NCBI GenBank assembly: GCA_034509735.1
Contig: JACGWO010000012.1
Coordinates: forward strand, 5,268,367 to 5,332,366
Length of the DNA: 64,000 nt
Direction of reading: 5' to 3'
Source of the DNA: Sesamum alatum
Taxonomy: Eukaryota > Streptophyta > Magnoliopsida > Lamiales > Pedaliaceae
The position numbers and the translations under genes were made by a program. Of the stretch, positions 22,901 through 35,800 are shown in pieces (the stretch's first letter is position 1; every line of letters starts with the position of its first letter). A model generated the notes under the pieces. The model searched no databases, was not told the origin of the DNA, and saw nothing but the letters and a program-made list of their open reading frames with translations.

Positions 22901-23368
22901 GCTTTTTTTTTTTAAGTTTAAGATATTGTTAACTTTTTTCATTGTTACTAATTTTTTTAATTATTATCTAGAAACTTTATTAAAGGAATATTTAATTCGA
23001 ATTGTATTCTTTTAGGGGAATTTATATCACAAGATAATATGATAATAATTTAACATAATGTATCTAATACTAATATTTTTATTTTACTAAAAGTATATTA
23101 ATTGAATAAAAAAATATATATTGTATTTGAAATTTAGTAAATATTAGTTTTTATCAATGTGTAAACATATTATAATATTCTATTGTTATTTTCAAAATAT
23201 TCCATAAATAGACTTATAAAGAATTTAACATTGATTTTTATATAAATAACACTGTTGTACTATACAGTAAGATGATTATTAAAATATTACATATAATTAT
23301 AAGATTAGAATTTTTGAAATTACTATAAAATTTAAAATCTTCCGTGCATAGCACGGGTTTCATGCTAG
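19946..23368 (+). mobile_element. Non-autonomous Helitron, about 3.4 kb
   Basis: The 3' end is clear: a hairpin CCGTGCATAGCACGG at 23342-23356, then a short spacer and CTAG at 23365-23368, followed by T. This is the standard plant Helitron terminus. The 5' end is less certain: a TC after an A at 19946 opens TCTATATATATA...GCAAAAC, which fits a Helitron start but lies in an AT repeat. The interior is extremely AT-rich with no Rep/helicase frame, so it is non-autonomous. A MITE at 22065-22420 is inserted in it. Confidence 0.65.
22065..22420. mobile_element. MULE-type MITE (family B) inside the Helitron, 356 bp
   Basis: The ends GGGTAAATTACATTTTGTC and the complement of ...GATGTCAAATTACCC match. 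They are flanked by a perfect 9-bp duplication, TTTTCAAAA (22056-22064 and 22421-22429). The copy at 50364-50759 belongs to the same family (shared CACTTTG and TATATCA/CACATG text). Confidence 0.85.
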
Positions 23369-23644
23369 TATATTTATATAGGTAAACATCGTTTTAGAAG
23401 TATTTGTAAATCATAAATTTTGATGTCTTAGTTAGTACAATAATATTACAAGTTGATGTGTCCAAAGTCTTGCACTAATTAATGAGAAACAAACCTCCTG
23501 AGGGACAACGATCCGCAAACTTTGCTCCACACACCAAAAATCATCTCTTCATTCACAATAATTCTCCTACACTACTCACTTAGTCAGGCTCAATATTTCA
23601 AAAGATATTGTGTCGGTGCACTTATATATATATATATATATATA

Positions 23645-24387
23645 ATGCATTTTTAGTCCTGTAACTGAAGTTATTTGGCATTTTCGTCCTTTAACTTTTT
23701 AGAGTAGCATTTTGATCGGGTAAATTATATTTTTGGTCCCATAAGGGGACCCATTTCTAATTATTGGTCCTACAGTATAGGACCAAAATTGGAAAAGGGT
23801 CCACTTATGGGACCAAAAATGTAATTTATCCCGAGCAATTTAATGAAGGCGTGCGAGTCCGTTAGCAACTAAGGGAAAACCCCTTTTGGTCCTGAAATTA
23901 AAAATAAAAAATAAAAAAATTGGATATATGGGATGTAATGAGTGAATTCCCCACAGTATGGGACCAAAATTAGAAACGGGTCCACTTATGGGACCAAAAA
24001 TATAATTTACCCTATTTTGATCCTACATCTTTTCAAATTTTGTGATTCCAGTCCCTTTGTTCACCAGAGTTCACCTCCACCGGCGAGAATGGTGAACTCC
24101 GGTGAAAAAAGGAATTAAAATTGCGAAAATTAAAATAATACATTACCAAATGTTATCCTAGGAAGTTAAAGGACAAAAATATTGGCAGAAATGGGCTATA
24201 GGAACAAGGTCCTAATTATAAAAATATCACATGAGAAACACATTCATTTTTACGGCGAGAAGGATGAACTCCGGCGAAAGAAGGACTAAAATCACGAAAA
24301 TTAAAAAAATGCAGGACCAAAATGCTATACTAGAAAGTTAAATGACGAAAACACCAAATAATCTAAATTACGGGATAAAAATACATT
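23645..24387. mobile_element. Inverted-repeat MITE with another element inserted in its left arm
   Basis: The left arm (TTATTTGGCATTTTCGTCC, then AACTTTTTAGAGTAGCATT) is complementary to the right arm near 24300-24387 (AATGCTATACTAGAAAGTT, GACGAAAACACCAAATAA). The left arm is interrupted at 23718-24013 by a second element. The outer boundaries are approximate. Confidence 0.6.
23718..24012. mobile_element. MULE-type MITE nested in the MITE at 23645-24387
   Basis: The ends GGGTAAATTATATTTTTGG and the complement of ...CCAAAAATATAATTTACCC match. The host text ATTTTGATC occurs on both sides (23709-23717 and 24014-24022), as a 9-bp target duplication with a one-base ambiguity at the right edge. 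A third copy of the terminal motif ends inside it near 23832. Confidence 0.65.
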
Positions 24388-24724
24388 TAAACCTATACAT
24401 ATGTGTGTGTGTGTGGGATTGAAAATTCATTTTCGGATACTCCTTTTTTGAGAAAACATAATAGTAATCCAAAAAAGAAGTATATATTAAATATTAGTAC
24501 GGAGTACAATAATAGGGGGGGACAAGACCAAGCTTGAATTGGAGAATAATAGGTTTAAATAATCTTACAATGTCTGAAATTATCATATCAAAATATAAAG
24601 GCTACACCTAACCCTTGAGATTCTGGTTGACTTATATTGCAATTGTTTTTTTTATTATATCTTATTTTGAAAGCAATATTTAATTTCTTTTCCGTTTTGT
24701 GTGGGGTTATTGAGGAGTTTATCT

Positions 24725-25020
24725 ATACTAATATAAAAAGAAAAGTCCTCCACACTCGCAAATAACGACTAATGACACCGTTGCACTATTTTTTATAAAA
24801 TCAAAAATGTCCTTTAACTGATAAGATAACTACGTACTTATTCAACTTTCAAATTTTATCTTAACTGATAAATTAATTTTTTTTCTTTATTATTTTTTTA
24901 ATGTAATATATTGGTTTATATATTTTACTCTCCCATAATAATACATTTTAAAGTGTGAAAGAATATTTATTATATACACGTAGGAACAACGTGACACAAT
25001 GGTTAATCGTGTAAAATATG
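24725..25020. repeat. Helitron-like 5' end fragment
   Basis: It begins TCTATACTAATATAAAAAG and resembles 13665-13920. No matching 3' hairpin is seen before the next elements, so it is a fragment or lies in a decayed copy. Confidence 0.4.
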
Positions 25021-25279
25021 AGCGTGAAATTATGTTTAAGAGGGGTTAATTAGATTCTTTTAGAAATTATAATTCAAAATTATTATTTAACTAAATCGAT
25101 TGCTAAGTAAATAGGGATTTATCAAATTGTACCCTACGATTTGGAAAATAATAATTATATTTTACTTTTTTTTATTAAATAGAAGTATCGGGTCGTGTTG
25201 ATTTTTTTTTTCTTTTTGTTAAACTATTAAAGTAGCCCGCAAATTCATGGCCTTTTGTTACGGTTTTCATGGGATAAGG

Positions 25280-25504
25280 TATTTAGAGTGAGATAGGCTT
25301 TTATGGACTTAACGAAGCACGTGTTATGCACGTGCTTCTTCCGTTAAAATTTTAATGGATTTTGTTAAAGGGATTAAAATTGCAATGTTTGTGGATTTAT
25401 GGGATCAAAATCGCTACGTCAAAAATTAATGACACCAAAATCACAAACAATATAAGTTATGGACCATAAAATACACTATTCCCTATTTAGAGTGAGATAG
25501 GCTT
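25280..25504. repeat. 21-bp direct repeat flanking a 183-bp insert
   Basis: TATTTAGAGTGAGATAGGCT and one further T occur identically at 25280-25300 and 25484-25504. The DNA between them includes a near-palindrome (AAGCACGTG, TTATG, CACGTGCTT) and half of a MITE-like 'ATGGGATCAAAA' sequence. A 21-bp flanking duplication is too long for a known MITE class. Confidence 0.7.
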
Positions 25505-25714
25505 ATGCTGCCTCTAATACATAAGGGAACACCTCAAATTTCTCTTGAACAAGGCCTATAAAAATGAATACGATCAAATTCATGGGAAGGTTCCAATAAT
25601 AACCCTTCGATACATAAGTTAGATAAATCATAGAAAGAAAAGTATGCAAAGTCGTAAGAATGTTAGGCCAATAAAAATTGTATCTGGGACATGGAGGTGG
25701 ACTATTTTTAGATT

Positions 25715-26153
25715 GGGTGAACTACAATGACGTCCCATAAGTTTTGGCATAATTACGGACATTCTCTTATTTTTTCAAAAATTACAAATACTCTCTGAAG
25801 TTTATAACCGTTTAACAAATAACCCATTTTCATCCATTTTTATGGGTGAACTGACCAAAATGCCCTTATGCAAACTGAATTATTTTTTTATTAATTTTTA
25901 AAATTTTCTAAAATTTTTTGGACTAAAATGTTCAGGGAGAGGTTTTACGTTTTTTTACACAGATGAGCAATAATGTAATTTGCCTCGACTGATTTTTTTA
26001 TAATTTAAAAAAAAAATAAATCAATACCACAATGGACAATTCTAGGCCTTTGGTTAAAATTACAAACTCAGGGAGGGTATTTGTAATTTTTGAAAAAAAT
26101 AAGGGGTATCTATAATTATGACAAATTTTAGAGAAAGTTATTGTAATTCACCC
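25715..26153. mobile_element. MULE-type MITE (family A), 439 bp
   Basis: The ends GGGTGAACTACAATGAC and the complement of ...GTTATTGTAATTCACCC match. A perfect 9-bp duplication, TTTTAGATT, flanks it (25706-25714 and 26154-26162). Confidence 0.85.
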
Positions 26154-26671
26154 TTTTAGATTTTTTCCAATTCCACATAAACCACAGACGCAAAATAATA
26201 TGACGGTCACAATAAATTCATACATCCTTTGTAAGATTACACCACATCAACTTTAATTATAAATATTCAATCCTTTAAATTGTATATGTATATATATATA
26301 TATATTATCTGTTTTATTAAAAAATATTGAAAAAATTATAAACTACTAAGTAAGCAAACACTCATCATTCAAACTCAATATCTCTTATCAAGTTAATAGA
26401 CTTAGGACTAAAAGGCCTCATTGACTAAAGATTTTAGATAGCTTTAAAAATCCATAAGCCATTGCTACAACTTTGGGCTTCAGACCCAATATGATCAAGC
26501 CCAAAAATAACAACATGGCCCATTAGGCAATTTTTTCTGATTATTATTTTTTTTTATCACTAATCTCTTTTCACACGCACCAACTTTCTCTCTCATACGC
26601 ATACACTCAGAATTTGAATTCAAAACCTCTGAAAAGAGATTGTGCAGCGCAAGTCAAGAAGTTGTCCCTTA

Positions 26672-27169
26672 AGGCCTCCTTTACTTCATTGGTATGGATT
26701 ACATTTTGATAGATTAAAATAGTGATAAGAAAAAATATGATTGTTTAGAAATGTGTTTACTTGTATTAGAATATATAGGATTAGACCTTAATTTTTGTTG
26801 ATTTTGTATTTTTGTAATAGTGATTTTCACATAAAATTACCCATTTATCCTTAAAAAAGGTGTGACATGACATGAAAGGTCAAATCATGCCACGTTAGGT
26901 GGAGTAATAAATTGGGATTGCAAGGGCACACTGGGTAAAAAAATTAAAAAATGTGAGGACAAAAATGGGAACCAAAAAGTAGTCATGAGGTGATGGACCA
27001 TGGTGATTACCTAATTATTGGGGGGAAATCTTGATATGAATCATCCGATTATCACATCTAATGTCGGGCTTGGATGATTAACTTCGAGCTTGGTCATTTT
27101 GAAGTAAACACATTACTAGCAAGGATTAGTCATAATATTATGATTAATCCTTGCAAGTAAAGGAGGCCT
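26672..27169. mobile_element. Possible Harbinger-like MITE, about 498 bp
   Basis: The ends AGGCCTCCTTTACTT and AAGTAAAGGAGGCCT are perfect 15-bp inverted repeats. The left flank is TTA and the right flank AAA, close to the 3-bp TWA duplication of PIF/Harbinger elements but not exact. No transposase is present. Confidence 0.55.
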
Positions 27170-27857
27170 AAATGAAACGCTCTCTCTCCCCTTGATATAA
27201 TTTTTCTTCTTTTATTGTAAGGTTTTAGCTTATGATTGTAAATTCTTGCATTGTTTCTGTATTTTCATAGTTTATTTTTATTCAATCTATTATATTTTTT
27301 ATTAACAAATCAGTCAATATAAACCGCGAATATTATATTATCAATATGCCTGAAATTCTTGTCCATTATGACCAAGTGGATCATGGAGAAAAATCCCAAG
27401 TTAGTGTCTTCAAAAGAACAAAAAAATCTTAAAAAGTGACAAATTTTGACTATTAAATTTTACATATTAATCACTAACCTGTAGATATTAAAGACACAAA
27501 CAAACATTAAGAAACAAACAAACCTAAAATCTTAATGGGCCCACAATGTGAATTTTTCTAGTGGGTTAGCCCATCTTCAAAACCAGCCCACAATGGAGAC
27601 TAGTTGTAGGCCCCACATTCATCACCATTAAATAAAGTTATCAATTATTAATTAACTCCGATCTTGTAGTTACACCTAATTCATACATTAATCTAGTACC
27701 CTCTTGGAGGTGGTGGATAATCTTGTATTATAATTTTAATTATAATAATTAAGCTTCAAGATCACAACATTATCACAATCTTTTTTTGAACTAATATCCC
27801 CTATCATGGTCCCATTTTATTCATCCATTTATTTATAGATTATTTCCTTAATTTTAA

Positions 27858-28249
27858 GGGTAAATTAGAGTCATATCTCCTCATTGTTTGAAAAATTACC
27901 AATACCCCCTGAGGTTTGTAATTTCTAAACAAAAGTTTGAAATTGACCATTTTGCCCTTGAATTTTTTAATGTAATTGTAGAAAAACCAGCTAATGCAAA
28001 TTGCATTATTGCTCATTTGTGGAAAAACTTAAAAAACCTCTCATTGCATATTTTAGTCCATTTTTTTTAAGAATTAAATAAAAAATAATTCAGTGCGTAA
28101 GGGTATTTTAGTCAGTTCATCCATAAAAATGAATAAAAATGGATTATTTGTTAGACGGTTTCAAACCTAGGAGGTATTTATATTTTTTTAAGCAACGAGG
28201 GGTATTTATAATTATGTCAAACCTCAGGGAAGATAACTGTAATTTGTCT
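27858..28249. mobile_element. MULE-type MITE (family A), 392 bp
   Basis: The ends GGGTAAATTAGAG and the complement of ...TGTAATTTGTCT are complementary with a few changes. The perfect 9-bp duplication TAATTTTAA flanks it (27849-27857 and 28250-28258). Internal text ACCCCCTGAGGTTTGTAA-like is shared with the copy at 19341. Confidence 0.8.
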
Positions 28250-28678
28250 TAATTTTAATTCTTAATCATATCTTTAAATATATAAAATACAGCGTATCTA
28301 TTGTATACATCACTCGATACAACAACCAAACGACCTGTTCAATTGGGCATCGAAATATACTTATTTATACGCGATAATTTGAAGTTCTTGACAAAGAAGT
28401 TTGGTCATTTAATTTAATTTTTCTTTCATGTGTTGAAAATTAAATATAATAATTAAGAGTTTGTAACAATTATCTTTCAATGGTTTTGTAGTCAATTAGA
28501 GTCAAATCAAGACATTTAGATTTAGTTAATTTTTAGAGGAGCAAATTGCAAATTTTTGTCTATTTTAGTGTAATATTTTTTATTTTCCGGATAGATTTTG
28601 ATGCAAGAATATGAATAAACTACACCACGCCCACACAAAAAGACACATCTCCCCTAAATAGCAAATTGATTTTGATTG

Positions 28679-28714
28679 CTCTCTCTGTCTCTCTCTCTCT
28701 CTCCCTCTCTCTCT
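28679..28714 (+). repeat. (CT)n tract upstream of the RMR gene
   Basis: A CT-rich microsatellite lies about 200 bp before the RMR start codon, probably in the promoter or 5' UTR. Confidence 0.8.
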
Positions 28715-28911
28715 AAGAGAACACATCCAATTATAACACGAATTAATCAAAAAGCCCTAAAAAGAATCATCACATAGTCATACTGGTGCAGTATGGAAGC
28801 TGATGTTTCAATTTTCTCATAGTTGAAACCCTTTGTTGAAATCGAATTCGTTCTTTCCGGGAAAAGAGGGAGTTTATATTGAAAAAGTTTGGATTTTTAC
28901 GGTTGATAGGG

Positions 28912-31900
28912 ATGTTGAAATTCTGGGTCTGCTGCTTTTTCTGTTTAATGGGCGCTTTCACTGCTTACGGCAGTGTGGTTTTGAAAGGCAACAACGTTAC
29001 TATGTCTTTTGAGGACATTGAAGCTAATTTTTGTGAGTTTTATTGTTACCTTCTTCTGGGTGTGTGAGAGTGTGAGCACCAATAATTTGATTATCGGAAT
29101 CTTGAATCAGGGTTGTGCAGGTTTCTTGTTTTATTAGATTTCTACTATGTGCTTGTGGTGAATTTTGTATTGCTGAAGCGATTCGATTTTAGTTTTTCCT
29201 GTCTGTTTTGTTAATTTCTGGTTTTCCAGAATAGGCTTGTTGAACCTGATTTTACTGTTTGTTTCACTCTTTCGTTGAATTGCTTGGATAATTTAGCTTC
29301 AGTAATATTTAAAGTTTGCTCTAAGTATCTCGGGCGGAAAGATTGAATCTTTATCTGATATTGAAATCTATGAAGGAAAGATATGTTTTTTTATGCATAT
29401 CGAGCTTAAATTTATCTGGGAATTGCGAAATTGGTATTAGAGTTGATTGAGTATTACGGCTCAGTTTAGTATTTCAAATGAACTTTGTCAAAGTATGAAG
29501 AAATTATTGGTTGTTAGCATGTCTTGTAAAGCTGTGTTTCGAAATAGAGATATGGAAGTTGGATTTATTTGCTCTATTGTGCTGTTGTAATATTCAAAAG
29601 ATATCCTAGTTACTTCAAATATTATAGTTCGATATTCCTTTATCTGATAACAGGCTATCCTCTGATATAAGCTTCTCGTGATTTCAGCTCCATCACTTAA
29701 AGGGTCCGGGCTATGTGGGACGATATATTTGGCAGAACCTTTGGATGCATGCTCGCCACTTACTAATAAAATTGTTCCAGGAACGAACGAGACCAGGTTT
29801 CCATTTGTGTTGATAACCAGAGGAGGATGTAGCTTTGATGATAAAGTCAGAAGTGCGCAAGCTGCAGGATTCCAAGCAGCCATTGTCTACGACGATGAAA
29901 ATGGTCCCCTGGTTGCAAGTATGTCTTTGTCATGCAGGCAGCTTTCTGTAAAATTTCTGAGATACAGTGCTTTTCTACAATATAAATTTTATGTGTCGTG
30001 CCTTTGGGAGGAAATATTAGAACGCATGATTCAGAAGTTCAGAAAAATGCAAGCCGAATATTGATTTAAGTCTATCTTTCTCATCCCTCAGACGTGTTTA
30101 ATATTGGTTTGGTATCTCGTATCTCTTCACAATGCTTGCTGTTGCCAAATGGTTTATTGTTGCTTTTGAATCCGTACTTTGAATTATTCATGTTTGAATA
30201 TGTAATGAAGCTAGAAATTGTGCTATGAGCATTGGTGAGTGCTAGTATACTTTGACATTTGCATGACCTGTTATAAACTCTGAATTCCACATGGCCAAAT
30301 CTCCTACTTCTCTTATTATTTACTGGTATGGAACACAAGGAAGATGGGGGATAATGAATAACTGCTTATGTAGGGATTGTTTGTATTTGCATTAGAAGAT
30401 GAGGAGTACTGCCTGTTAAGTTACTAGGATAAAGTAGGTGGGTTCTAGCAAGATTTTTATTGCTGCTGTAGATTAGTTTCCTGATTATAACCTTGTTATA
30501 GTTGTTTAAGTATGTGTTCTTTATAGCTGTCCCTTAGCCTTAAGGACGATAGTAGCATGAAATCAGGCTCAAACTATTTTAAGCTAAATCCCTCAAGGTA
30601 AAATATTGGTCAAGACGCATTTCTGTAGAACATTGAGGGCCTTTGATCGTCCAGGGCATGATTTTTAAACAATCACCTCATCTAAAAGCTCAGGCTGTTA
30701 GAGAGAAGAATCATTTAACATTATATCTAAACACGCCCTCTCATGTGCAAACCCTACATGTGAAACCCTTGTTTTGTAAATCGGTAACGAGATACGAACC
30801 CAGGAGCTCTTGTTTGGTGTGATTCTGATACCATGTTAAACAACCACCTCATCTAAAAGCTTAACGTGTTAGAGAAGAGAATCATTTAATATTTAATATC
30901 TTAAGTCTCAACAATGACATTATGCTCATAGGATGGAGGCCTCTTGTTCTAGTCTGTAAAAAAGGAAATTCTCTTTGACATCCGTATATTGTCATAACCT
31001 AGACTTTCTGGAGAAGTTGATATACTAAGAGCATTAATGGTTGACTTTTGAAAATGCAGTGGCTGGAAATTCTGCTGGTATAAAGATACATGCAGTGTTT
31101 GTTTCTAAAGATTCTGGTGAAACACTGGCAAAATATGCTGGTGCTACTGATATGGAGCTGTGGATAGTCCCAAGCTTTGAAAACTCAGCATGGTCTATCA
31201 TGGCCATCTCTTTCATTTCATTGCTTGCTATGTCTGCTGTTTTAGCTACCTGTTTCTTTGTCCGAAGGCATCGGATTAGAAGAGAACGGCCTCAAGCTCC
31301 ACGTGTACGAGAATTCCATGGGATGAGCAGTCGTTTGGTGAAAGCCATGCCAAGCCTAATTTTTACAGCTGTTCTGGAGGACAATTGTACTTCAGCAACA
31401 TGTGCCATATGTCTTGAAGACTATACCATGGGAGAGAAGCTAAGGATTCTGCCATGTCGCCACAGTAAGTGTTGATAATTCCTCTGAGACTAAGAACTAA
31501 TTTTTCTTTCGGGTTGGATGTGTATATGTGATTTGCTCTCTCTCTCTCTCTCTCTCTATGTGTGTGTGACACACGCACACACACACAGAGATTGATTTTT
31601 GTGATGGCCACAGTTTCATGTTATGCGCTTGAGTTGAGTAAATTTGTGTTTCATTTTTACAGAATTTCATGCTATTTGTGTCGATGCCTGGCTAACATCA
31701 TGGAGAACATTCTGTCCTGTATGCAAGCGTGATGCAAGAACAAGTACTGGTGAACCACCAGCATCAGAATCTACACCATTGCTTTCACCCAGCTCATCTG
31801 TCTTATCATCTGTTAGATCATCGTTAGTGTCATCATCAGCCATGCAAATAGGCCAGTCGTATTCTCGATCCCCCTCACTTTCACGCCCTCAATCCATCTC

Positions 31901-32189
31901 TACCACTCCTCATAATCGCAATTCTCAATCTCATCATCAATCCTCTTACTTAAGTACAAGTCAGAGCTCTGTCGCACGTGGTGCTTATTTAGTTTCACCT
32001 CATTCGATGGGTTACCCGTCGTTATCATCTCTCAACTCTAGATACATGTCTCCATATATTCCAAGTCCACTCAATGCCTCATCAAATTATGTTGGATCTT
32101 CAAGCCGTCAGGCTAATGCACTGCACTATAGTGAGTCAGCTGCAAGCTTGTCACCTTTTGCTTCGGCTCAGTCACTTCCAGATTGTTAG
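28912..32189 (+). CDS. RMR1: RMR-type PA-TM-RING-H2 vacuolar sorting receptor, 427 aa
   Basis: Four coding exons: 28912-29032, 29688-29918, 31060-31464 and 31663-32189, with GT-AG introns and frame kept (1284 nt). Domains in order: signal peptide (about 1-20), protease-associated lumenal domain (about 40-150, with [13 protein letters not shown] and [10 protein letters not shown]), one membrane helix (163-185), a basic cytosolic stretch, RING-H2 (C232, C235, C250, H252, H255, C258, C270, C273) and a long Ser-rich tail. RMR proteins sort storage proteins to the protein storage vacuole, and the RING suggests ubiquitin ligase activity. The start is the first in-frame ATG. It converges on the PheRS beta pseudogene. 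A RING-less fragment of this gene lies at 42087. The symbol denotes the RMR family, not proven orthology to a particular paralogue. Confidence 0.93.
31536..31588 (+). repeat. Compound (CT)n/(GT)n/(AC)n microsatellite in RMR intron 3
   Basis: A CT run at 31536-31557 is followed by short GT and AC runs, all inside the intron that splits the RING codons. Confidence 0.8.
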
Positions 32190-32847
32190 GCGTTAGCGAA
32201 GCTATAGCTAATTGGTACTTAGTTGATTCGGGCCAAAGCCAAGGTTCAAGACATGGCACTGAAACTAACATCTTCGGAGTTGAGGCCGTTGCGTAATTGC
32301 AGATTGTTTCAAGGCGGACACTGAAGCAGCCGAATCTGTACATTGTAGCACAAGTTTTATAGTATATTGAGATGATATGCAAGTTTTTGCTACATAAATT
32401 TGATGAATTTTACTTGTTGGAGATTTTTGGTGATTCATACTGTATAATCCTCTCTTTCTTTCTTTCTTGTTTTTTTTTCCTTGGGTAGGAGGGTGTTTTC
32501 TGGTGTGTATATATTTGATTGTTTGTTAGTTTAATTTCATGTTGGACTTAGCCAGTTGGGTTTTATTCAGGTGGTTCACTAACATTGTCATAAAGCTTCT
32601 TGTAGGAAATTCACTGGTACAAGTTTATGTTTCTCTTTTTCGTATTTTCTATTTGCCAGTTATCTTTTCGGCACTCAGAATTGGTTACGTATTGTAGATA
32701 CAAATTACTGTGTACATGTTTGTAATATGATAATCTCACGCAAAAGAAAATTTACTATTGGGTTATAGATTAAAATTGTGGTAAATAATTATTATCGATT
32801 ATGGTTAAACAAAAGTTTAGATCATCCACTATAAAAATTATATTTTA

Positions 32848-35800
32848 ACAGCAAAATACAACAAAGAAGAAAAAGAAAAATTCAATTGTATCTTTTTTAG
32901 TGCAGCAAAATAGGATTGGCGTCATAGGAAGCTCTCGATGTTAAGTTCCACGAAGGAGCATGGGTCTGGAATGTCAAAGTTATCCAACACCTGAGAATCA
33001 AATCTCCGTCAGCGAGTTGGACGAAAGAATTAATAGTTGCATCCTGCTTCTTTACAGCAGGTGCACAAAGAGTAAAAACTGCAACATACATACAATCTGT
33101 TCTTTAAGGCACATACACAAGTAACAGAACATATGGTATACACGATTCCGAAAGTGGCAATCTGCTTTCCTTTGTAGATGATTCTTGCTTGTCTACCTGG
33201 GAGAAACTCGGGCTCCTGCAACAAGGACTTAGTAGTGAGCACATTAAAGCCCATGTTACCATCAACAGAGTTAATACAACAAACACGAGACATACATCGG
33301 AACTTTGTATATAGTAGCCAGTTTCATCCCCGGAGTTCCTGTCACTTCCATGATTCTGTCCACAAGACCATGTATTAACTGCACATAAGAAATGTGGCAA
33401 GAATTAGTTGGCACTACACTCCTGCATAAGATAAACGTATAAAAGAGGGAAAGGTGAAGAAAACTTTTTCTGAACTTGTACCTCGAATCCAGAGGTAGCT
33501 CCACAATATAAAGCAGCCAGATGGCGACGATTTGATGCACCAACATCTTTTGACTCATCTAGTAGAACCGCGTCGCCAACTTCAAAAATCTAACCAAAAC
33601 AGTACAGAGATACAGATCAGAAAACATTGGAAACACAATTTTCCACACCAAGAGGAAATTGGAACATGCGTTGAGCATGGGAAGAAAAAACAACACATGG
33701 GAACAAACAGTTGTAGCATCTCATGCATGCAGAGATTTCAACAGACTGGGAAGCAGATAATAGAAATGCAAGGCGGTCGCCACTTTTTGGTTCATGAGAA
33801 ACTTAATTGCAGAGAGAAGTCATAGCGATTAATCGAACTTCTCATTATAAAAGATTGCACAAGGCACATGACCACATGTGGCCCCTTTAAAGATTACTAA
33901 AATTAAAGAACTTTGATATAAAACAAGTAATTGAATCTACATGACAAGAAATTTCATGCATAGGAACTACACAGTTGATAATTGCAAACAGCCGCTAGTT
34001 TTTCAATTTTCAAAACTTCTGTACTACACAGCTAGTTCCATATTTACCGCATCATCTAGATAATGCAAAAACTTCTTTCGCTACCAGGAGAGAGAATCAG
34101 AGATCCAGTCATTCTACAATTACGAGACAAACATGTCTGCAAATTATACACGCAACAAGCACAGTAAATAATCCCATTACCTTTATAGGTTTTGGATGGT
34201 CTTTATTGTGACCAACAGTTTTTAATATCCCAGGCATAAGGCTGGTCCGAACAACCTGAAAAAAGTGGTGGAACGTTTTAAATTAGTGGAGAGGCATGAA
34301 AAAATATTTTAGAGAGAGATATAGATGAAATATTTATATCTTTCACAAATTCAATCGATTAAACACAGAAAATAAAGTCTTAGCTCCATTACACTCCATC
34401 CAGAAACAAGATAGCAAATAAAGGGGCACCAGTCAGACGTATCTTTTAGTGTAATCCCACCACTCCAGATATCATATCAACACACCCATACCCATTCTCA
34501 AGCTTGAATGGAATGTTTTCTCATGAAAGGATACTGGAAAAGGCATAGAGAATAGATCTCTGTATATATGCTGCCAAAGTAAAAACATTATTTTATATCT
34601 GCTACAACCAACATAAAACAGAAAAGAAGCGCCTAATAGGTTCTTATTCATTTTACGAATTTAAAACCATCACAAAGTATAGGGATCTTTCTGCTCCAAT
34701 CTATTGACAACTTATAAGATTGAAATAGATTGATATTTTAGACCTCAAAGATTTTACTAGCAGAAAGTTAACATTATAAAAAGGACAGGTTCGATCAAGA
34801 ATTAGAAAAAGGAAATTAGTTAGACATCCAATGACAAGTAATCATGGAACAAACAATTATAAATCAAATCTAGAAAATTACGGAAGACTTTTGCAGTGTT
34901 CCCAGGTAACAAACCTCAAAATCAGCAGAACAAGGATTTCCATTAATTGCTGCTGTTAACTTATCGTCTTTTCGGTTGAGCATGGTGAAATTTTCTTTAT
35001 ACGAGCATAATATCCATGTCAACACCTCTGTATAACCAATCATTGCGATCTAAGAAGGAAGAATGCAAGTTTATGTTAAACCAAGAAATTCCAAGTGAAC
35101 CTCAGCAATAATCAAGGCTGAAACAGTTTTAACAGTAATCTCTATTGACCAGAAAGTTACAAGCAGAGCACGGTAAAAGCTGTCGCTAAATAGACTGAAC
35201 TACATATACACATTATATAGTGATCATAAATGGCTTAAAGAGAGAAAACATTTAATCAATGTAAATGGAGAAAAAGAAAAAGAAGATGAGATAACAATTG
35301 ATCCCCGGATATAATCTTGCTTACAACCTACCTCCGTTCGAATAAGATCACTGAACTGATTCAATGACTGTGGCCTCAACGATGGAAGTTTTACCTTCGG
35401 AATTTCATTGTAACCATAAGCAATTGCAACATCCTAGTACAGAAGGGCAAAGACGAATATTATTGTACATCAAAACAGGCAAGGAAAGATGATACTCGGG
35501 GAGAGCCGTGACAGCCTTTACCTCATCCACATCACAAGGATGAAGAATGTCACTTCTTGTGGGAGGAACAGATATAGTGAAGCTGGTTTCATTGTTTGCT
35601 GATACGGAGTGTTCTGCATGTAATTGCATTTTGTTAAGCAGGCTAGCCACCTGCAAATGCAATGATTCTAATTTTGTTTAGAATTACCTGGACTTATAAG
35701 GGACAACAGCTGTTTGCAATTTTCTTTCCTTTATGCATTAATGACAAAACTTAAACCACCCAACGAATCAAATTAAACAAGCAAAATACATGAAAATTAC

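Noticed and set aside
29488..29883. 131-aa frame on the - strand over RMR exon 2
   Set aside because: The + strand encodes the conserved PA domain with proper splice sites; the opposite frame has no recognisable content.
33030..33558. Several 85-98 aa frames on the - strand as separate small genes
   Set aside because: They are exons 17-18 of the PheRS beta pseudogene read together with introns and through its frameshift.
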